This document shows, piece by piece, positions 25,690-34,400 of a stretch of DNA of 64,000 bases. The translations under genes and the position numbers were made by a program. Numbering within the stretch: the first letter of the stretch is position 1; each line of letters opens with the position of its first letter. The notes below the pieces were generated by a model. It was not told the origin of the DNA. It saw only the letters and a list, made by a program, of their open reading frames with translations, and did no database searches. Origin of the DNA: Candidatus Rokuibacteriota bacterium (GTDB lineage Bacteria > Methylomirabilota > Methylomirabilia > Rokubacteriales > CSP1-6); contig QHSL01000072.1 of NCBI GenBank assembly GCA_003220435.1, positions 27,591-91,590 on the forward strand, in the 5' to 3' direction.

Positions 25690-28476
25690 ATGCCCCAGCC
25701 CCTCGGGCTGCGCATCCAGGGAGCACGGCAGAACAACCTCAAGAACATCTCGCTGGAGATCCCCCACGACCGTCTCACCGTCGTGACCGGCGTGTCCGGC
25801 TCCGGCAAGTCGTCCCTCGCCTTCGACACGCTCTTCGCCGAGGGCCAGTGGCGCTACGTCGAATCACTGTCGACCTACGCTCGAATGTTTCTCGACCGGG
25901 TGGACCGTCCCGACGTGGACAAGATCGAGCAGATCCGCCCGGCGGTCGCCCTCGAGCAGAAGAATCCGGTGCGGACCGCGCGGTCCACCGTCGGCACCGC
26001 CACCGAGGTGTACGACTACCTGCGTCTCCTCTACGCCAAGATCGGTCGCGTTCACTGCCCGAGCTGCGGCGCGCCGGCGGTGTCGCACTCGCCCGAGTCG
26101 ATCGCGAACGCGCTGCTCGGCGAGCACGCGGGCGCGCGGGCGCTGATCACCTTCCGGCTCGCGGTCCCGGCCGGGCTGCCGCCCGCCGAGCTGTGGGCGA
26201 CGCTCACGCGGCGTGGGTTCGCGCGCGTCCGGATCGACGGCGACATCCTCGATCTCGCCGCGCCGGCGCCGCCCGACTTCGGCGACCGTTCGGCGATCGC
26301 GGTAGTCCTCGATCGGGTCGTGCTGGACCCGGCGCAGCGCGCCCGGATCACCGAGTCGGTCGAGTCGGCGCTCCGCGAAGGGGGCGGGCAGCTCGCCGTC
26401 GAGATCGTGGGCGGTCCCACCCGCGTGTTCGCGGAGGAGTTCCGCTGCAGCGGGTGCGGGGCCGCCCTCGAGCGAGCACAGCCGCTGCTGTTCTCGTTCA
26501 ACCATCCGCTGGGTGCGTGCCCGGAGTGCAAGGGCTTCGGCAACGTGCTGAAGTACGACGAGGCGCGCGTGGTCCCCGACCGCACGCTGAGCCTCGCCGA
26601 CGGCGCCGTCGAGCCGTGGACGCACCCGTCGGGCCGCTGGTACCAGCGCGAGATGATGAAGGCGGCGCGGCGGAAGAAGCTCGACACCGAGACGCCATGG
26701 GAGCGGCTTCCGGAGGCGACGCGCACCTACGTCTACAAGGGTGACGGGAACTTCCCCGGCATCCAGGGGTTCTTCGAGGAAGTCGAGTCGTACCGCTACA
26801 AGCTCCACGTGCGGGTCTTCCTCTCGCGCTACCGCAGCCAATCCATCTGCCCGACGTGCCGCGGCGCACGGCTCAAGCCCGCAGCCCTCGCGGTCCGCGT
26901 CGGGGGGCTCACGATCGCCGAGTTCACCGCGCTCACCATCGACGCGGCGGCTCGGCTCGTCGGCAGCCTCGGTCTCACCGCGTGGGACGCGGTCGTCGCG
27001 CGCGAGATCTTGCGCCAGCTCACCGCCAAGCTCACGTTCCTGCTGCGCGTCGGGCTCGGCTACCTCACGCTCTCCCGTCAGACGCGGACGCTGTCGGGAG
27101 GCGAGGCGCAGCGCATCAACCTGGCCAACCAGCTCGGCTCGCAGCTGGTGGGTACACTCTACGTGCTGGACGAGCCGTCGATCGGGCTGCACCCGCGCGA
27201 CACGACCCGACTGGCCGACCTCTGCCGCGAGCTGGCGCAGGCCGGCAACACGGTCGTGGTCGTCGAGCACGACCGCGAGTTCATCGCGGCGGCGGACCAC
27301 ATCGTCGAGCTGGGGCCGGGCTCGGGCGATCGCGGCGGCGAGATCGTCTTCAACGGCTCGCAGGCCGAGTTCCAGAAGGCGACGCACTCGCTGACCGCGC
27401 GCTACGTCACCGGACGCGAGTCGATCCCGGTGCCCCCGTTCCGGCGCAGCGGCCGCCGCCAGCTTACCCTCGTGGGCGCGCGCGAGCACAACCTCAAGGA
27501 CGTGACGGTCCGCGTCCCCCTGCACACGCTCACGGTCGTGTCGGGCGTCTCGGGCTCGGGCAAGTCCACCCTCGTGCACGACACGCTCTATCGGGCCGTC
27601 GCGCGCGCCTTCAAGACCGACTTCGCGCCGCCCGGCGCCTACCACGCGCTGACCGGCACCGAGTACCTGAAGGGCGTCCGCCTCATCGATCAGGAACCGA
27701 TCGGGCGCACCCCCCGCTCCAACCCGATCACCTACGTGAAGGCGTTCGACGAGATCCGCAAGCTCTTCGCGGCGCTCCCGCGGGCGAAGGCGCTCGGCCT
27801 CGACTCCGGCGCGTTCTCCTTCAACGTGCCGGGCGGACGCTGCGAGTCGTGTCAGGGCGACGGCTTCCAGAAGCTCGAGATGTACTTCTTCGAAGATGTG
27901 TACGTCGCCTGCCCCGAGTGCGAGGGGCGGCGCTACCGCACGGACGTCCTCGGCGTGCGGCTTCGCGGCCGGAGCGTGAGCGACGTGCTCCAGATGACGG
28001 TCGACGAGGCGGTCGACTTCTTCGCCGCCCAGACCAGCCTCGCGCGTCGCCTGCGAACCCTGCAAGCCGTCGGCCTCGGCTATCTCCGGCTCGGTCAGGC
28101 GGCGACGACGCTGTCGGGCGGCGAGGCGCAGCGGCTCAAGATCGCCGCCGAGCTGGGCGCGCGGGCGACCAGCGAGATGCTCTACGTCCTGGACGAGCCG
28201 ACGACGGGGCTCCATCTCGACGACGTCAAGAAGCTCCTGGGCGTGCTCAACCGCCTGGTCGACGCCGGCAACACCGTCCTGGTCGTCGAGCACCATCTGG
28301 ACGTGATCAAGGCCGCGGATCACGTGATCGACCTCGGGCCCGAGGGCGGTGAGGAAGGCGGTGAGATCGTCGCCGAGGGCCCGCCCGAGACGATCGCGCA
28401 GACGCCCGGGTCGTACACCGGCAAGTTCCTCGCGGAGGTCCTTCCGAAGCCCAACGGCAAGCACGGCCACCCCTGA
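25690..28476 (+). CDS. uvrA: Excinuclease ABC subunit A
   Basis: 928 residues, close to the usual 940. Two ABC ATPase modules are visible: Walker [10 protein letters not shown] at about 35 and GVSGSGKST at about 615, and two LSGGEAQR signatures. The zinc modules have [27 protein letters not shown] and [17 protein letters not shown]. The UvrB-binding insertion near 130-260 is present but diverged. It recognises bulky DNA lesions and loads UvrB. AGGAGG precedes ATG at 25690. uvrB and uvrC are not in the window. Confidence 0.95.
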   Translation: MPQPLGLRIQGARQNNLKNISLEIPHDRLTVVTGVSGSGKSSLAFDTLFAEGQWRYVESLSTYARMFLDRVDRPDVDKIEQIRPAVALEQKNPVRTARSTVGTATEVYDYLRLLYAKIGRVHCPSCGAPAVSHSPESIANALLGEHAGARALITFRLAVPAGLPPAELWATLTRRGFARVRIDGDILDLAAPAPPDFGDRSAIAVVLDRVVLDPAQRARITESVESALREGGGQLAVEIVGGPTRVFAEEFRCSGCGAALERAQPLLFSFNHPLGACPECKGFGNVLKYDEARVVPDRTLSLADGAVEPWTHPSGRWYQREMMKAARRKKLDTETPWERLPEATRTYVYKGDGNFPGIQGFFEEVESYRYKLHVRVFLSRYRSQSICPTCRGARLKPAALAVRVGGLTIAEFTALTIDAAARLVGSLGLTAWDAVVAREILRQLTAKLTFLLRVGLGYLTLSRQTRTLSGGEAQRINLANQLGSQLVGTLYVLDEPSIGLHPRDTTRLADLCRELAQAGNTVVVVEHDREFIAAADHIVELGPGSGDRGGEIVFNGSQAEFQKATHSLTARYVTGRESIPVPPFRRSGRRQLTLVGAREHNLKDVTVRVPLHTLTVVSGVSGSGKSTLVHDTLYRAVARAFKTDFAPPGAYHALTGTEYLKGVRLIDQEPIGRTPRSNPITYVKAFDEIRKLFAALPRAKALGLDSGAFSFNVPGGRCESCQGDGFQKLEMYFFEDVYVACPECEGRRYRTDVLGVRLRGRSVSDVLQMTVDEAVDFFAAQTSLARRLRTLQAVGLGYLRLGQAATTLSGGEAQRLKIAAELGARATSEMLYVLDEPTTGLHLDDVKKLLGVLNRLVDAGNTVLVVEHHLDVIKAADHVIDLGPEGGEEGGEIVAEGPPETIAQTPGSYTGKFLAEVLPKPNGKHGHP

Positions 28477-28516
28477 CGGCGACCCGCTCCATGGCCTCGG
28501 CGACAAAGGAGATTCG

Positions 28517-29731
28517 ATGAAGACTCTGCGCGACAAATACTGCATCGTCGGCGTGGGCGAGACGGAGTACTCGCGCAGCTCCCGCCGCACGACGCGGGCC
28601 ATGGCCGTCGAAGCCATCCGCAAGGCGATCATCGACGCCGGGCTCAAGGCGGCCGACGTGGACGGCATGCTCGACTACCAGGGCGGGGATTCGACGCTCG
28701 CCAACAGCGTCGCCTCCGACCTGGGGATCCGCTTCAACTTCTACATGGACGTGATGGGGGGCGGCTCCTCCACCGAGGCGCTGGTTGGTCTCGCGATGGG
28801 CGCGATCGAGGCCGGCATGTGCAATACCGTCGCCATCTATCGCTCCATGAACGGCTACTCGGAGTTCCGCATCGGCGGCACCGGCGCGCGGGCCGCCCAG
28901 CCAGTCCGCGGGCTCGATCTGGCCCAGGTGCCCTATGGAATGCGGAGCGCCGGCCAGAGCTTCGCGCCGACCTTCATGCGCCACATGTACGAGTACGGCA
29001 CCACCTCCGAGCAGGTCGCCCACGTCCGGGTCGCCCACAGCAAGCACGCCTCGCAGAACCCCAAGGCGCTCCTGAAGGAGCGGGTGACGGTTCAGGACGT
29101 GCTCAACTCACGCTGGATCGTCAAGCCGCTGCACCTGCTCGACTGCTGCCTCGAGACGGACAACGCGACGTGCATCATCGTGACCTCGGTGGAGCGCGCG
29201 CGCGACCTGAAGCCCCGGCCCGTCTACATCATGGGGGTCGCCGGCCGCGTGTCCAAGCCACGCCTGGACTTCCACTGGGCGCACGGCCCCATCTCGCGGG
29301 TGGCCGGCTACTACGCCAAGGACATCGTGTTCCCGCAGGCCGGGATCACCCCCGAGGACATCGACGTCACCGGCTCCTACGACGCGTTCACCTTCACCAC
29401 CATGCTGCAGCTCGAGGAGTACGGGTTCTGCAAGAAGGGCGAGGGCGGCGCGTACGTGTCGAGCGGAATCATCGAGCTCGGCGGCAAGCGCCCCAACAAC
29501 ACCTCCGGCAGCCACCTGTGCGAGGGCTACACCCACGGCATGTCCATGGTGATCGAGAACGTGCGCCAGCTTCGCGGGACCGTGGACGACTACTGCCCGC
29601 GCGCCGCCGAGGGCGTGCACACCTACGACTACTCCCCCGGCCGCTGCCGCCAGGTGAAGGACGCCGAGATCTCCATGAATCTCGGCTGGGCCATGCCCGC
29701 CACCGGCAGCGCCCTGATCATGCGCCGATGA
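28517..29731 (+). CDS. Thiolase-like protein lacking the active Cys (Ltp/SCP2 type)
   Basis: 404 residues from ATG at 28517 (AAGGAG upstream). Thiolase fold of the lipid-transfer/SCP-x class. The loop where thiolases have the nucleophilic Cys reads VMGGGSSTEA (79-88), with no Cys. GSYDAFTFT (287-295) is typical of thiolase-like proteins that pair with DUF35 partners. Such pairs include Ltp2-ChsH2 of actinobacterial steroid side-chain degradation, which act as retro-aldolases. The DUF35 gene follows 95 nt downstream, so an aldolase role is more likely than thiolysis. Confidence 0.83.
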   Translation: MKTLRDKYCIVGVGETEYSRSSRRTTRAMAVEAIRKAIIDAGLKAADVDGMLDYQGGDSTLANSVASDLGIRFNFYMDVMGGGSSTEALVGLAMGAIEAGMCNTVAIYRSMNGYSEFRIGGTGARAAQPVRGLDLAQVPYGMRSAGQSFAPTFMRHMYEYGTTSEQVAHVRVAHSKHASQNPKALLKERVTVQDVLNSRWIVKPLHLLDCCLETDNATCIIVTSVERARDLKPRPVYIMGVAGRVSKPRLDFHWAHGPISRVAGYYAKDIVFPQAGITPEDIDVTGSYDAFTFTTMLQLEEYGFCKKGEGGAYVSSGIIELGGKRPNNTSGSHLCEGYTHGMSMVIENVRQLRGTVDDYCPRAAEGVHTYDYSPGRCRQVKDAEISMNLGWAMPATGSALIMRR

Positions 29732-29826
29732 TCGGTCTGACATCCCGTACAGGGCACGGCGGGGCACGGGCGTGGCGACAGCCCGGGATGCACGGCCCAG
29801 TGGGCCCTGTTCAATAGGAGCCCCTG

Positions 29827-30333
29827 ATGCCCCAACCCGTCCAGTACCGCGGCATGACGCTGATCGTTCCCGACAACGACAGCGAGTGGAAGGAATTCTA
29901 CGAGCACGCCCGCGCCCACCGGCTCGTCGTACGCAAGTGCAACGCCTGCGGGCTGATGCGCTACCCGCCGACCCACGCCTGCCCGTGGTGCATGGACCTC
30001 GGGTGGACGTGGCAGGAGGTGTCCGGCCGCGGGACGATCTACTCCTACGAGATCGTCGCGCACGCGATCCAGCCGGGCTTCAAGGAGCTGACGCCGTACG
30101 CGGTGGTGCTGGTCGAGCTGGATGAGCAGCGCGGCCGGCCGACGGCCGACGAGGCGCTGCGGGTCATCGCCAATCTGGTCAAGCCGGACTTCACTCCGGA
30201 GCCGGAGGCGAACGTGGCGATCGGCAAGCGGGTGCGCGTGGTCTTCCAGGACCTGGCCGATCACATGGCGCTGCCCCAGTTCACGCTGACGGAGGAGCCC
30301 GCGCAAGGGCGGGTGTGGCGGCTGCCAGGGTGA
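29827..30333 (+). CDS. DUF35 Zn-ribbon/OB-fold protein
   Basis: 168 residues (AGGAG before ATG at 29827). A rubredoxin-like zinc ribbon holds CNAC and CPWC (about 38-58), followed by an OB fold with RGTIYSYEIVAHAIQPGF and PYAVVLVEL. Proteins of this family bind acyl-CoA and form heteromers with thiolase-like partners such as the gene just upstream. The stop overlaps the next gene (GTGA), tying all three into one operon. Confidence 0.88.
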   Translation: MPQPVQYRGMTLIVPDNDSEWKEFYEHARAHRLVVRKCNACGLMRYPPTHACPWCMDLGWTWQEVSGRGTIYSYEIVAHAIQPGFKELTPYAVVLVELDEQRGRPTADEALRVIANLVKPDFTPEPEANVAIGKRVRVVFQDLADHMALPQFTLTEEPAQGRVWRLPG

Positions 30334-31337
30334 GATTCGGCCTCGGGCTCTCGGTCCAGCATCTGCCCGACGAGCCGCAGGCTGTGCGGTTCCGAGAGCA
30401 CGTCGAGCAGGTCCGGCTCGCCCGCGCGGTCGGCTTCTCTTCCGTGTGGGCGAGCCAGCACTATCTCTCGGATCCCTTCACCTACTTCCAGCCGATTCCA
30501 ACCCTCGCGCGCCTCGCCGCCGACGCCCGCGGCCTGACGCTGGGCACCGGCGTGCTGCTGCTTCCGCTCCATCATCCGGTCGATATCGCCGAGCAGCTCG
30601 CGACGCTCGACGTGATCGCCGACGGGCGCCTGATCTGCGGCGTCGGCCTCGGCTACCGCGACGTCGAGAACACCGCGCTGGGACACGATCCCACGCAGCG
30701 CGTCGGTCGCCTCGTCGAGGGCCTCGAGGTCCTCGAGCGGCTGTGGAGCGGCGAGCCCGTCGACTACGAAGGGCGCCACTTCAGCCTGCGATCGGTCCGG
30801 ATCTCGATGCGGCCGATGCAGAGCCCGCGCCCGCCCGTCTGGCTCGCCGCCAACAGCGACGCGGGTGTCCGGCGCGCGGCGCGTCTCGGCGACGCCTGGC
30901 TGATGAACCCGCACACCACGCTCCCGACGCTCGAGCGGCAGCTGGCGCTCTTCCGGAGCGAGCGGAGCGCACTCGGCCGGCCGGCGGCCATCGAGATCCC
31001 GCTGATCAAGGAATGCTACGTGGCCCCGGAGACCGCGACGGCCGTGTCCGAGGCGGCGCGGTTCGTCGGGCCGAAGTATCAGGCGTACCGACGGTGGGAA
31101 CAGGACAAGGCGCTGCCCGCCGGGGAAACCTTCGATGGGAGCTTCGACGCGCTGGCGCGCGACCGGTTCCTCGTCGGCGACCCGGCGCGCATCGTCGACG
31201 AGATCGCCCGCTACCGCGAGCGGCTCGGCGTCACCATGATGATTTTTAGACTTCAGTGGCCGGGCATGGACCAGGATCGGGTGTTGCGCTCGATCCGGCT
31301 CCTCGGCCAGAAGGTTCTGCTGAAGTTTCTCGGCTAG
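30330..31337 (+). CDS. LLM-class flavin-dependent oxidoreductase
   Basis: 335 residues from GTG at 30330, a 4-nt overlap with the DUF35 gene; a GTG 5 codons earlier is less likely. Luciferase-like monooxygenase TIM barrel: ARAVGFSSVWASQHYLSDPF, LTLGTGVLLLPLHHPVDIAEQLATLD, GRLICGVGLGY and PRPPVWLAANSD. The cofactor is FMN or F420H2, which cannot be told here. Operon context with the thiolase-like/DUF35 pair suggests oxidation of an acyl-CoA or its precursor. It ends tail-to-tail with the CoA-transferase gene, overlapping by 4 nt. Confidence 0.87.
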   Translation: MRFGLGLSVQHLPDEPQAVRFREHVEQVRLARAVGFSSVWASQHYLSDPFTYFQPIPTLARLAADARGLTLGTGVLLLPLHHPVDIAEQLATLDVIADGRLICGVGLGYRDVENTALGHDPTQRVGRLVEGLEVLERLWSGEPVDYEGRHFSLRSVRISMRPMQSPRPPVWLAANSDAGVRRAARLGDAWLMNPHTTLPTLERQLALFRSERSALGRPAAIEIPLIKECYVAPETATAVSEAARFVGPKYQAYRRWEQDKALPAGETFDGSFDALARDRFLVGDPARIVDEIARYRERLGVTMMIFRLQWPGMDQDRVLRSIRLLGQKVLLKFLG

Positions 31338-32041
31338 CGCGGCTCGCGGGAGGCGCGAAGCCGGAACTCCCGCAGGTCGTCGGCGGCGCTCAGTCGCGCG
31401 CCGGTGAGCGCCTGAATCTCGTCGAGAGTCCAGCCCGGCGCGTGCTCCCGCAGCTTGAACCCTTGGGGGGTCAGCTCGAACAGGCCCAGATCGGTCACCA
31501 CCAGCTTGACGACGCCCGGCGCCGTGATGGGCAGGGTGCAGCGCTTGAGCAACCGCGGCTCGCCCTCGCGGGTCGTGTGCTCCAGCGCGACGAAGACGCG
31601 CTTGGCGCACGCCGCCAGATCCATGGCTCCACCGATGCCACCGCCCTTGCGGCCGGGGACGCGCCAGTTGGCGAAGTCGCCGTTTTCCGCGACTTCGTAG
31701 GCCCCCATCACCGTCACGTCCACCATCCCCTTGCGGATCAGGCCGAAGGAGTCGGCGTGATGGACGATGGCCATGCCGGGGACGGCCGTGACCTGCTGCC
31801 CTCCGGCGTTGACGAGATATCGGTCCGCGGTCTCCGCCGACGCCAGGGGACCGTAGCCGATCGCGCCGTTCTCGGAATGGAAGATCAGGCTCTTGCGGGG
31901 GTCGACGTAGTTGGAGCACAGGGTCGGCATCCCGACGCCCAGATTCACGATCCAACCGTCCTGGAACTCCATGGCCAACCGGTCGCACATGGCCTGTCGT
32001 GCCAGTCTCGGCTTCTCCGTCGTCGTCCGATGCTCAGACAT
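31334..32041 (-). CDS. 3-oxoacid CoA-transferase family, subunit B
   Basis: 235 residues. Family I CoA-transferase beta subunit with the catalytic glutamate in SENGAIGYG (about 56-64), preceded by NLGVGMPTL. GRKGGGIGGAMDLA is the oxyanion/glycine loop. It transfers CoA between succinyl- or acetyl-CoA and a 3-oxo acid. It is 7 nt after subunit A and is the last gene of the operon that begins with the selenoprotein module. Confidence 0.92.
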   Translation of the reverse strand: MSEHRTTTEKPRLARQAMCDRLAMEFQDGWIVNLGVGMPTLCSNYVDPRKSLIFHSENGAIGYGPLASAETADRYLVNAGGQQVTAVPGMAIVHHADSFGLIRKGMVDVTVMGAYEVAENGDFANWRVPGRKGGGIGGAMDLAACAKRVFVALEHTTREGEPRLLKRCTLPITAPGVVKLVVTDLGLFELTPQGFKLREHAPGWTLDEIQALTGARLSAADDLREFRLRASREPR

Positions 32042-32048
32042 CGACGTC

Positions 32049-32747
32049 TCAGTCCCAGATCCCGTCGGGCGGTATGCGCACCAGACGGTCCACGTAGACT
32101 CCCGGCACGTGGACCTGATCCGGGTCCAGCTCGCCGACCGGCACGATGTCGTTCTCCACTTCGACGATGGTGATGCGAGCGGCCATCGCCATGATCGGGT
32201 TGAAGTTGCGCTGGGTCAGACGGAACTGGAGATTCCCGAACGTGTCCGCCTTCCAGGCCCGGATGAACGCGTAGTCGGCGTGCAGCGGGTATTCCAGCAC
32301 GTAGACCTTTCCGTCGATCTCGCGATGCTCTTTGCCCTCGGCGAGCTCGGTGCCCACGCTGGCCGGAGTGTAGAAGGCGCCGATGCCGGCGGCCGCGGCG
32401 CGAATCCGCTCGGCGAGCGTCCCCTGCGGGATCAGCTCGGCGTCGACCTCGCCGTTGTTGTACATCCGCACGAACGCCGTGACCTGCGAGGGATGGGGCG
32501 TCGCGGTGAACGCGCAGCACATCTTCTTCACCTGCCCGGCGGCGATCAGCGTGCCCACGTCCACCTTGGCGTCCACGGTACCGGCGTTGTTGGAGATGCC
32601 GGTGAGGCCCTTGGCGCCCTGACGGTTCACCGCGGCCAGGAGGTTGCGCGGAATGCCGACGCCGCCGAAGCCCGGGGACATGAACACCGAGCCGTCCGGG
32701 ACGTCCGCCACGGCCTCATCGAAGGTCCGGTAGATCTTGTTCTTCAT
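32049..32747 (-). CDS. 3-oxoacid CoA-transferase family, subunit A
   Basis: 232 residues, alpha subunit of the same enzyme: MKNKIYRTFDEAVADVPDGS, the glycine-rich GFGGVGIPRNLL (about 26-37) and NAGTVDAKVDVG. It pairs with subunit B 7 nt downstream. It follows the LigA-like gene by 51 nt on the same strand, so the ring-cleavage product may be activated here to its CoA ester. Substrate specificity cannot be read from sequence. Confidence 0.92.
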   Translation of the reverse strand: MKNKIYRTFDEAVADVPDGSVFMSPGFGGVGIPRNLLAAVNRQGAKGLTGISNNAGTVDAKVDVGTLIAAGQVKKMCCAFTATPHPSQVTAFVRMYNNGEVDAELIPQGTLAERIRAAAAGIGAFYTPASVGTELAEGKEHREIDGKVYVLEYPLHADYAFIRAWKADTFGNLQFRLTQRNFNPIMAMAARITIVEVENDIVPVGELDPDQVHVPGVYVDRLVRIPPDGIWD

Positions 32748-32798
32748 GCGACAGAGCCCGACGTTATGACGGCCCGGTCGGCGATGTCAACGGCTCGG

Positions 32799-33083
32799 CT
32801 AGAAATACTCGAAGGTGACGGGCTCGCGCTCCATCCGGAGCCGCAGGTCCGCCATGAAGACCAGATAGGGATGGGCGCCGCGGGCGAGGAGCGTGTCGCG
32901 GTCGCCCTGGACCAGCGCGGCCGCGTCGGCGGCGGCGAGCCCGATCTCGCGTATGGCCGCGCCGGCGTCCTTCAGGAAGCGCGCGCGGAACCCGTCGTCG
33001 GACTTGAGCGCGAACAGACACCGGTTCAGCCGGTACGCGGACGCGGGGGGAAACCGGTAGTGGAGGGGCTCGCCTGCGCTCAC
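32799..33083 (-). CDS. LigA-like small subunit of extradiol dioxygenase
   Basis: 94 residues from GTG at 33083, overlapping the large-subunit stop by 4 nt. It resembles the alpha subunit of protocatechuate 4,5-dioxygenase: an all-helical protein with YRLNRCLFALKSDDGFRARF near the start and ARGAHPYLVFMADLRLRME near the end. It caps the active site of the LigB-type subunit in this family. Confidence 0.8.
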   Translation of the reverse strand: MSAGEPLHYRFPPASAYRLNRCLFALKSDDGFRARFLKDAGAAIREIGLAAADAAALVQGDRDTLLARGAHPYLVFMADLRLRMEREPVTFEYF

Positions 33084-33865
33084 AGCGCCCACTCGACGAC
33101 GGCGTTGCCGTGATGCCACGAGGGCTCGTAGCAGTACACGTCTGCCTTCGCGTCACCGACGGCGCCCAGCACGACCGCCCACGTCCGGAGCTCGATGTTG
33201 CCCATCTTGTCCAGCTCCTCGCCGGTGACCGCGGCCAGCTCGCGGCCACGCCCCGCCCGAAGCGTGTCGAGCAGGCGGCGGTCGTACTCGAACTCCGGTG
33301 ACGCGTACCGATCGGTTCCCGGGAAGTGGGACATCCCGCCGGAGGCCATGAGCACCACGCGCTCGGAGCGTCCCTGCAGGATCGCCCCGAGCGCCCCGCC
33401 CCACTCGTAGCAGCGTCGGGGCGTGGGCTGGGGCGGCAGGTAGACGTTCACGTGGAGCGGGACGATCGGGAGCGACGGCTCCGGCATCGTGAAGTAGAGC
33501 GGGACGTAGAACGCGTAGTCGAGCGGCGCCGACTGCGTGTAGCAGAGGTCGAAGCCCCGCTCGACCCCCTGCTCCACGATCGATCGCGCCAGAGGCTCGT
33601 GGATCGGGAAGCGGTAGCGATACTGACCGAACGTCCCGGCGCACTCGGCGCCCACGTACACCGCGAGCGCGGGGACCGCGTCGAGGAAGAACGCCTCGAC
33701 GTGGTCCCCGGCGACGATCGCGATCGCGTCGGCGCGGAGCGCCTCGAGCCGCCGCTTGACGCGAGCGAAGGCGGCGTGCACGCGCAGCACGAGGTCGCGG
33801 TCCTCGGTCCCCGGCCGGGCCAGGAGCTGTGGCGTGTGGGCACAGGCGAAAGCGCCGACCAGCAT
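33080..33865 (-). CDS. Class III extradiol ring-cleavage dioxygenase, LigB-like large subunit
   Basis: 261 residues. Candidate non-heme Fe(II) ligands are His10 (ACAHTPQL) and His55 (GDHVEAFF), with an acidic ligand late in the chain. The catalytic His is probably in ASGGMSHFPGTDR (His180). It would open catechol- or gallate-like rings by meta cleavage with O2. It starts 7 nt after the selenoprotein stop and is coupled to the LigA-like gene. The link of an O2-using ring cleaver with a selenoprotein is unusual. Some LigB-fold proteins have non-aromatic substrates. Confidence 0.82.
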   Translation of the reverse strand: MLVGAFACAHTPQLLARPGTEDRDLVLRVHAAFARVKRRLEALRADAIAIVAGDHVEAFFLDAVPALAVYVGAECAGTFGQYRYRFPIHEPLARSIVEQGVERGFDLCYTQSAPLDYAFYVPLYFTMPEPSLPIVPLHVNVYLPPQPTPRRCYEWGGALGAILQGRSERVVLMASGGMSHFPGTDRYASPEFEYDRRLLDTLRAGRGRELAAVTGEELDKMGNIELRTWAVVLGAVGDAKADVYCYEPSWHHGNAVVEWAL

Positions 33866-33872
33866 CAGCGTC

Positions 33873-34391
33873 TCACGTGGTCAGTCTCCGCACGATCTCG
33901 TCGAAGGCTTTGTCGGCGAGCGCCCTCACCTCCTCGCGCGTCAGCGGCTGGATCGGGTGCGTCACCACGACCGCTCGATAGTCGGCGGCGCCGAGCGCCT
34001 CCGCCTGCGCCCGCGCCGCGCGGGTGAACTCGGACGAAATGACCGTCGCCACGGGAATGCCGTTGTCCTCGAAGAACACGCCGTCGTGCACACTGCACGT
34101 TGTGCACGACCCTCAGTCGGCGAGCGCCTCGACGAGGACGTCGGTGGCGCCCACGATCTCCTGGCGGAGGCCGTCGGGCGCCGGGCGCGCGAACGTCGGC
34201 TTCTTCTTGCGGACGATGGCCTTCGCCTTCGTGCGCTCGCGCAGCAGTTCCTCGATGCGATCCAGGAGGTGGTTTCCCTTGGCCTTGGAGATGTCGAGCA
34301 GCGTGACGACCTTGCCGTCGAGGCTCATCGGTCGCCGCGCCGTCTTGCGCGGGACGGCGACGGAGTCGGTGGGGTCGAGGTAATCGGACAT
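33873..34391 (-). CDS. UGSC-family selenoprotein (in-frame UGA at 34113-34115)
   Basis: 172 residues if the TGA at 34113-34115 is read as selenocysteine (Sec93). Codons 1-92 and 94-172 are in the same frame on the same strand and make one sensible protein: LVEALAD-U-GSCTTCSVHDGVFF. The U-G-S-C motif (93-96) with a second CxxC (CTTC) is the hallmark of the UGSC (seleno)protein family, of unknown function but probably a redox enzyme. AGGAGG precedes ATG at 34391. A perfect 10-bp hairpin begins 2 nt after the UGA. The true stop is TGA at 33873. No sel genes are in the window. Confidence 0.9.
34083..34115 (-). promoter_or_regulatory. Bacterial SECIS-like hairpin with its UGA
   Basis: In the mRNA the UGA (34113-34115) is followed by GG and then a perfect 10-bp stem, GUCGUGCACA (34101-34110) with UGUGCACGAC (34083-34092), around the 8-nt loop ACGUGCAG. 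The loop begins about 13 nt after the UGA, near the placement seen in bacterial formate dehydrogenase genes. The hairpin also encodes the conserved GSCTTCSVHD residues. SelB binding is predicted, not shown. Confidence 0.8.
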
Positions 34392-34400
34392 GATGCCTCC

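Noticed and set aside
25864..28668. A 934-codon open frame antisense to uvrA
   Set aside because: uvrA has complete Walker, signature and zinc motifs; the antisense translation has no recognisable feature.
29732..29826. A third member of the large hairpin family between the thiolase-like and DUF35 genes
   Set aside because: Only short complementary blocks (about 7 bp) are present and the conserved loop core is missing.
34113..34391. Two separate short genes, or a pseudogene with a premature stop, in place of one selenoprotein
   Set aside because: Both parts are in the same frame, the junction reads U-G-S-C-T-T-C, and a perfect hairpin follows the TGA. A random nonsense mutation would not create these.
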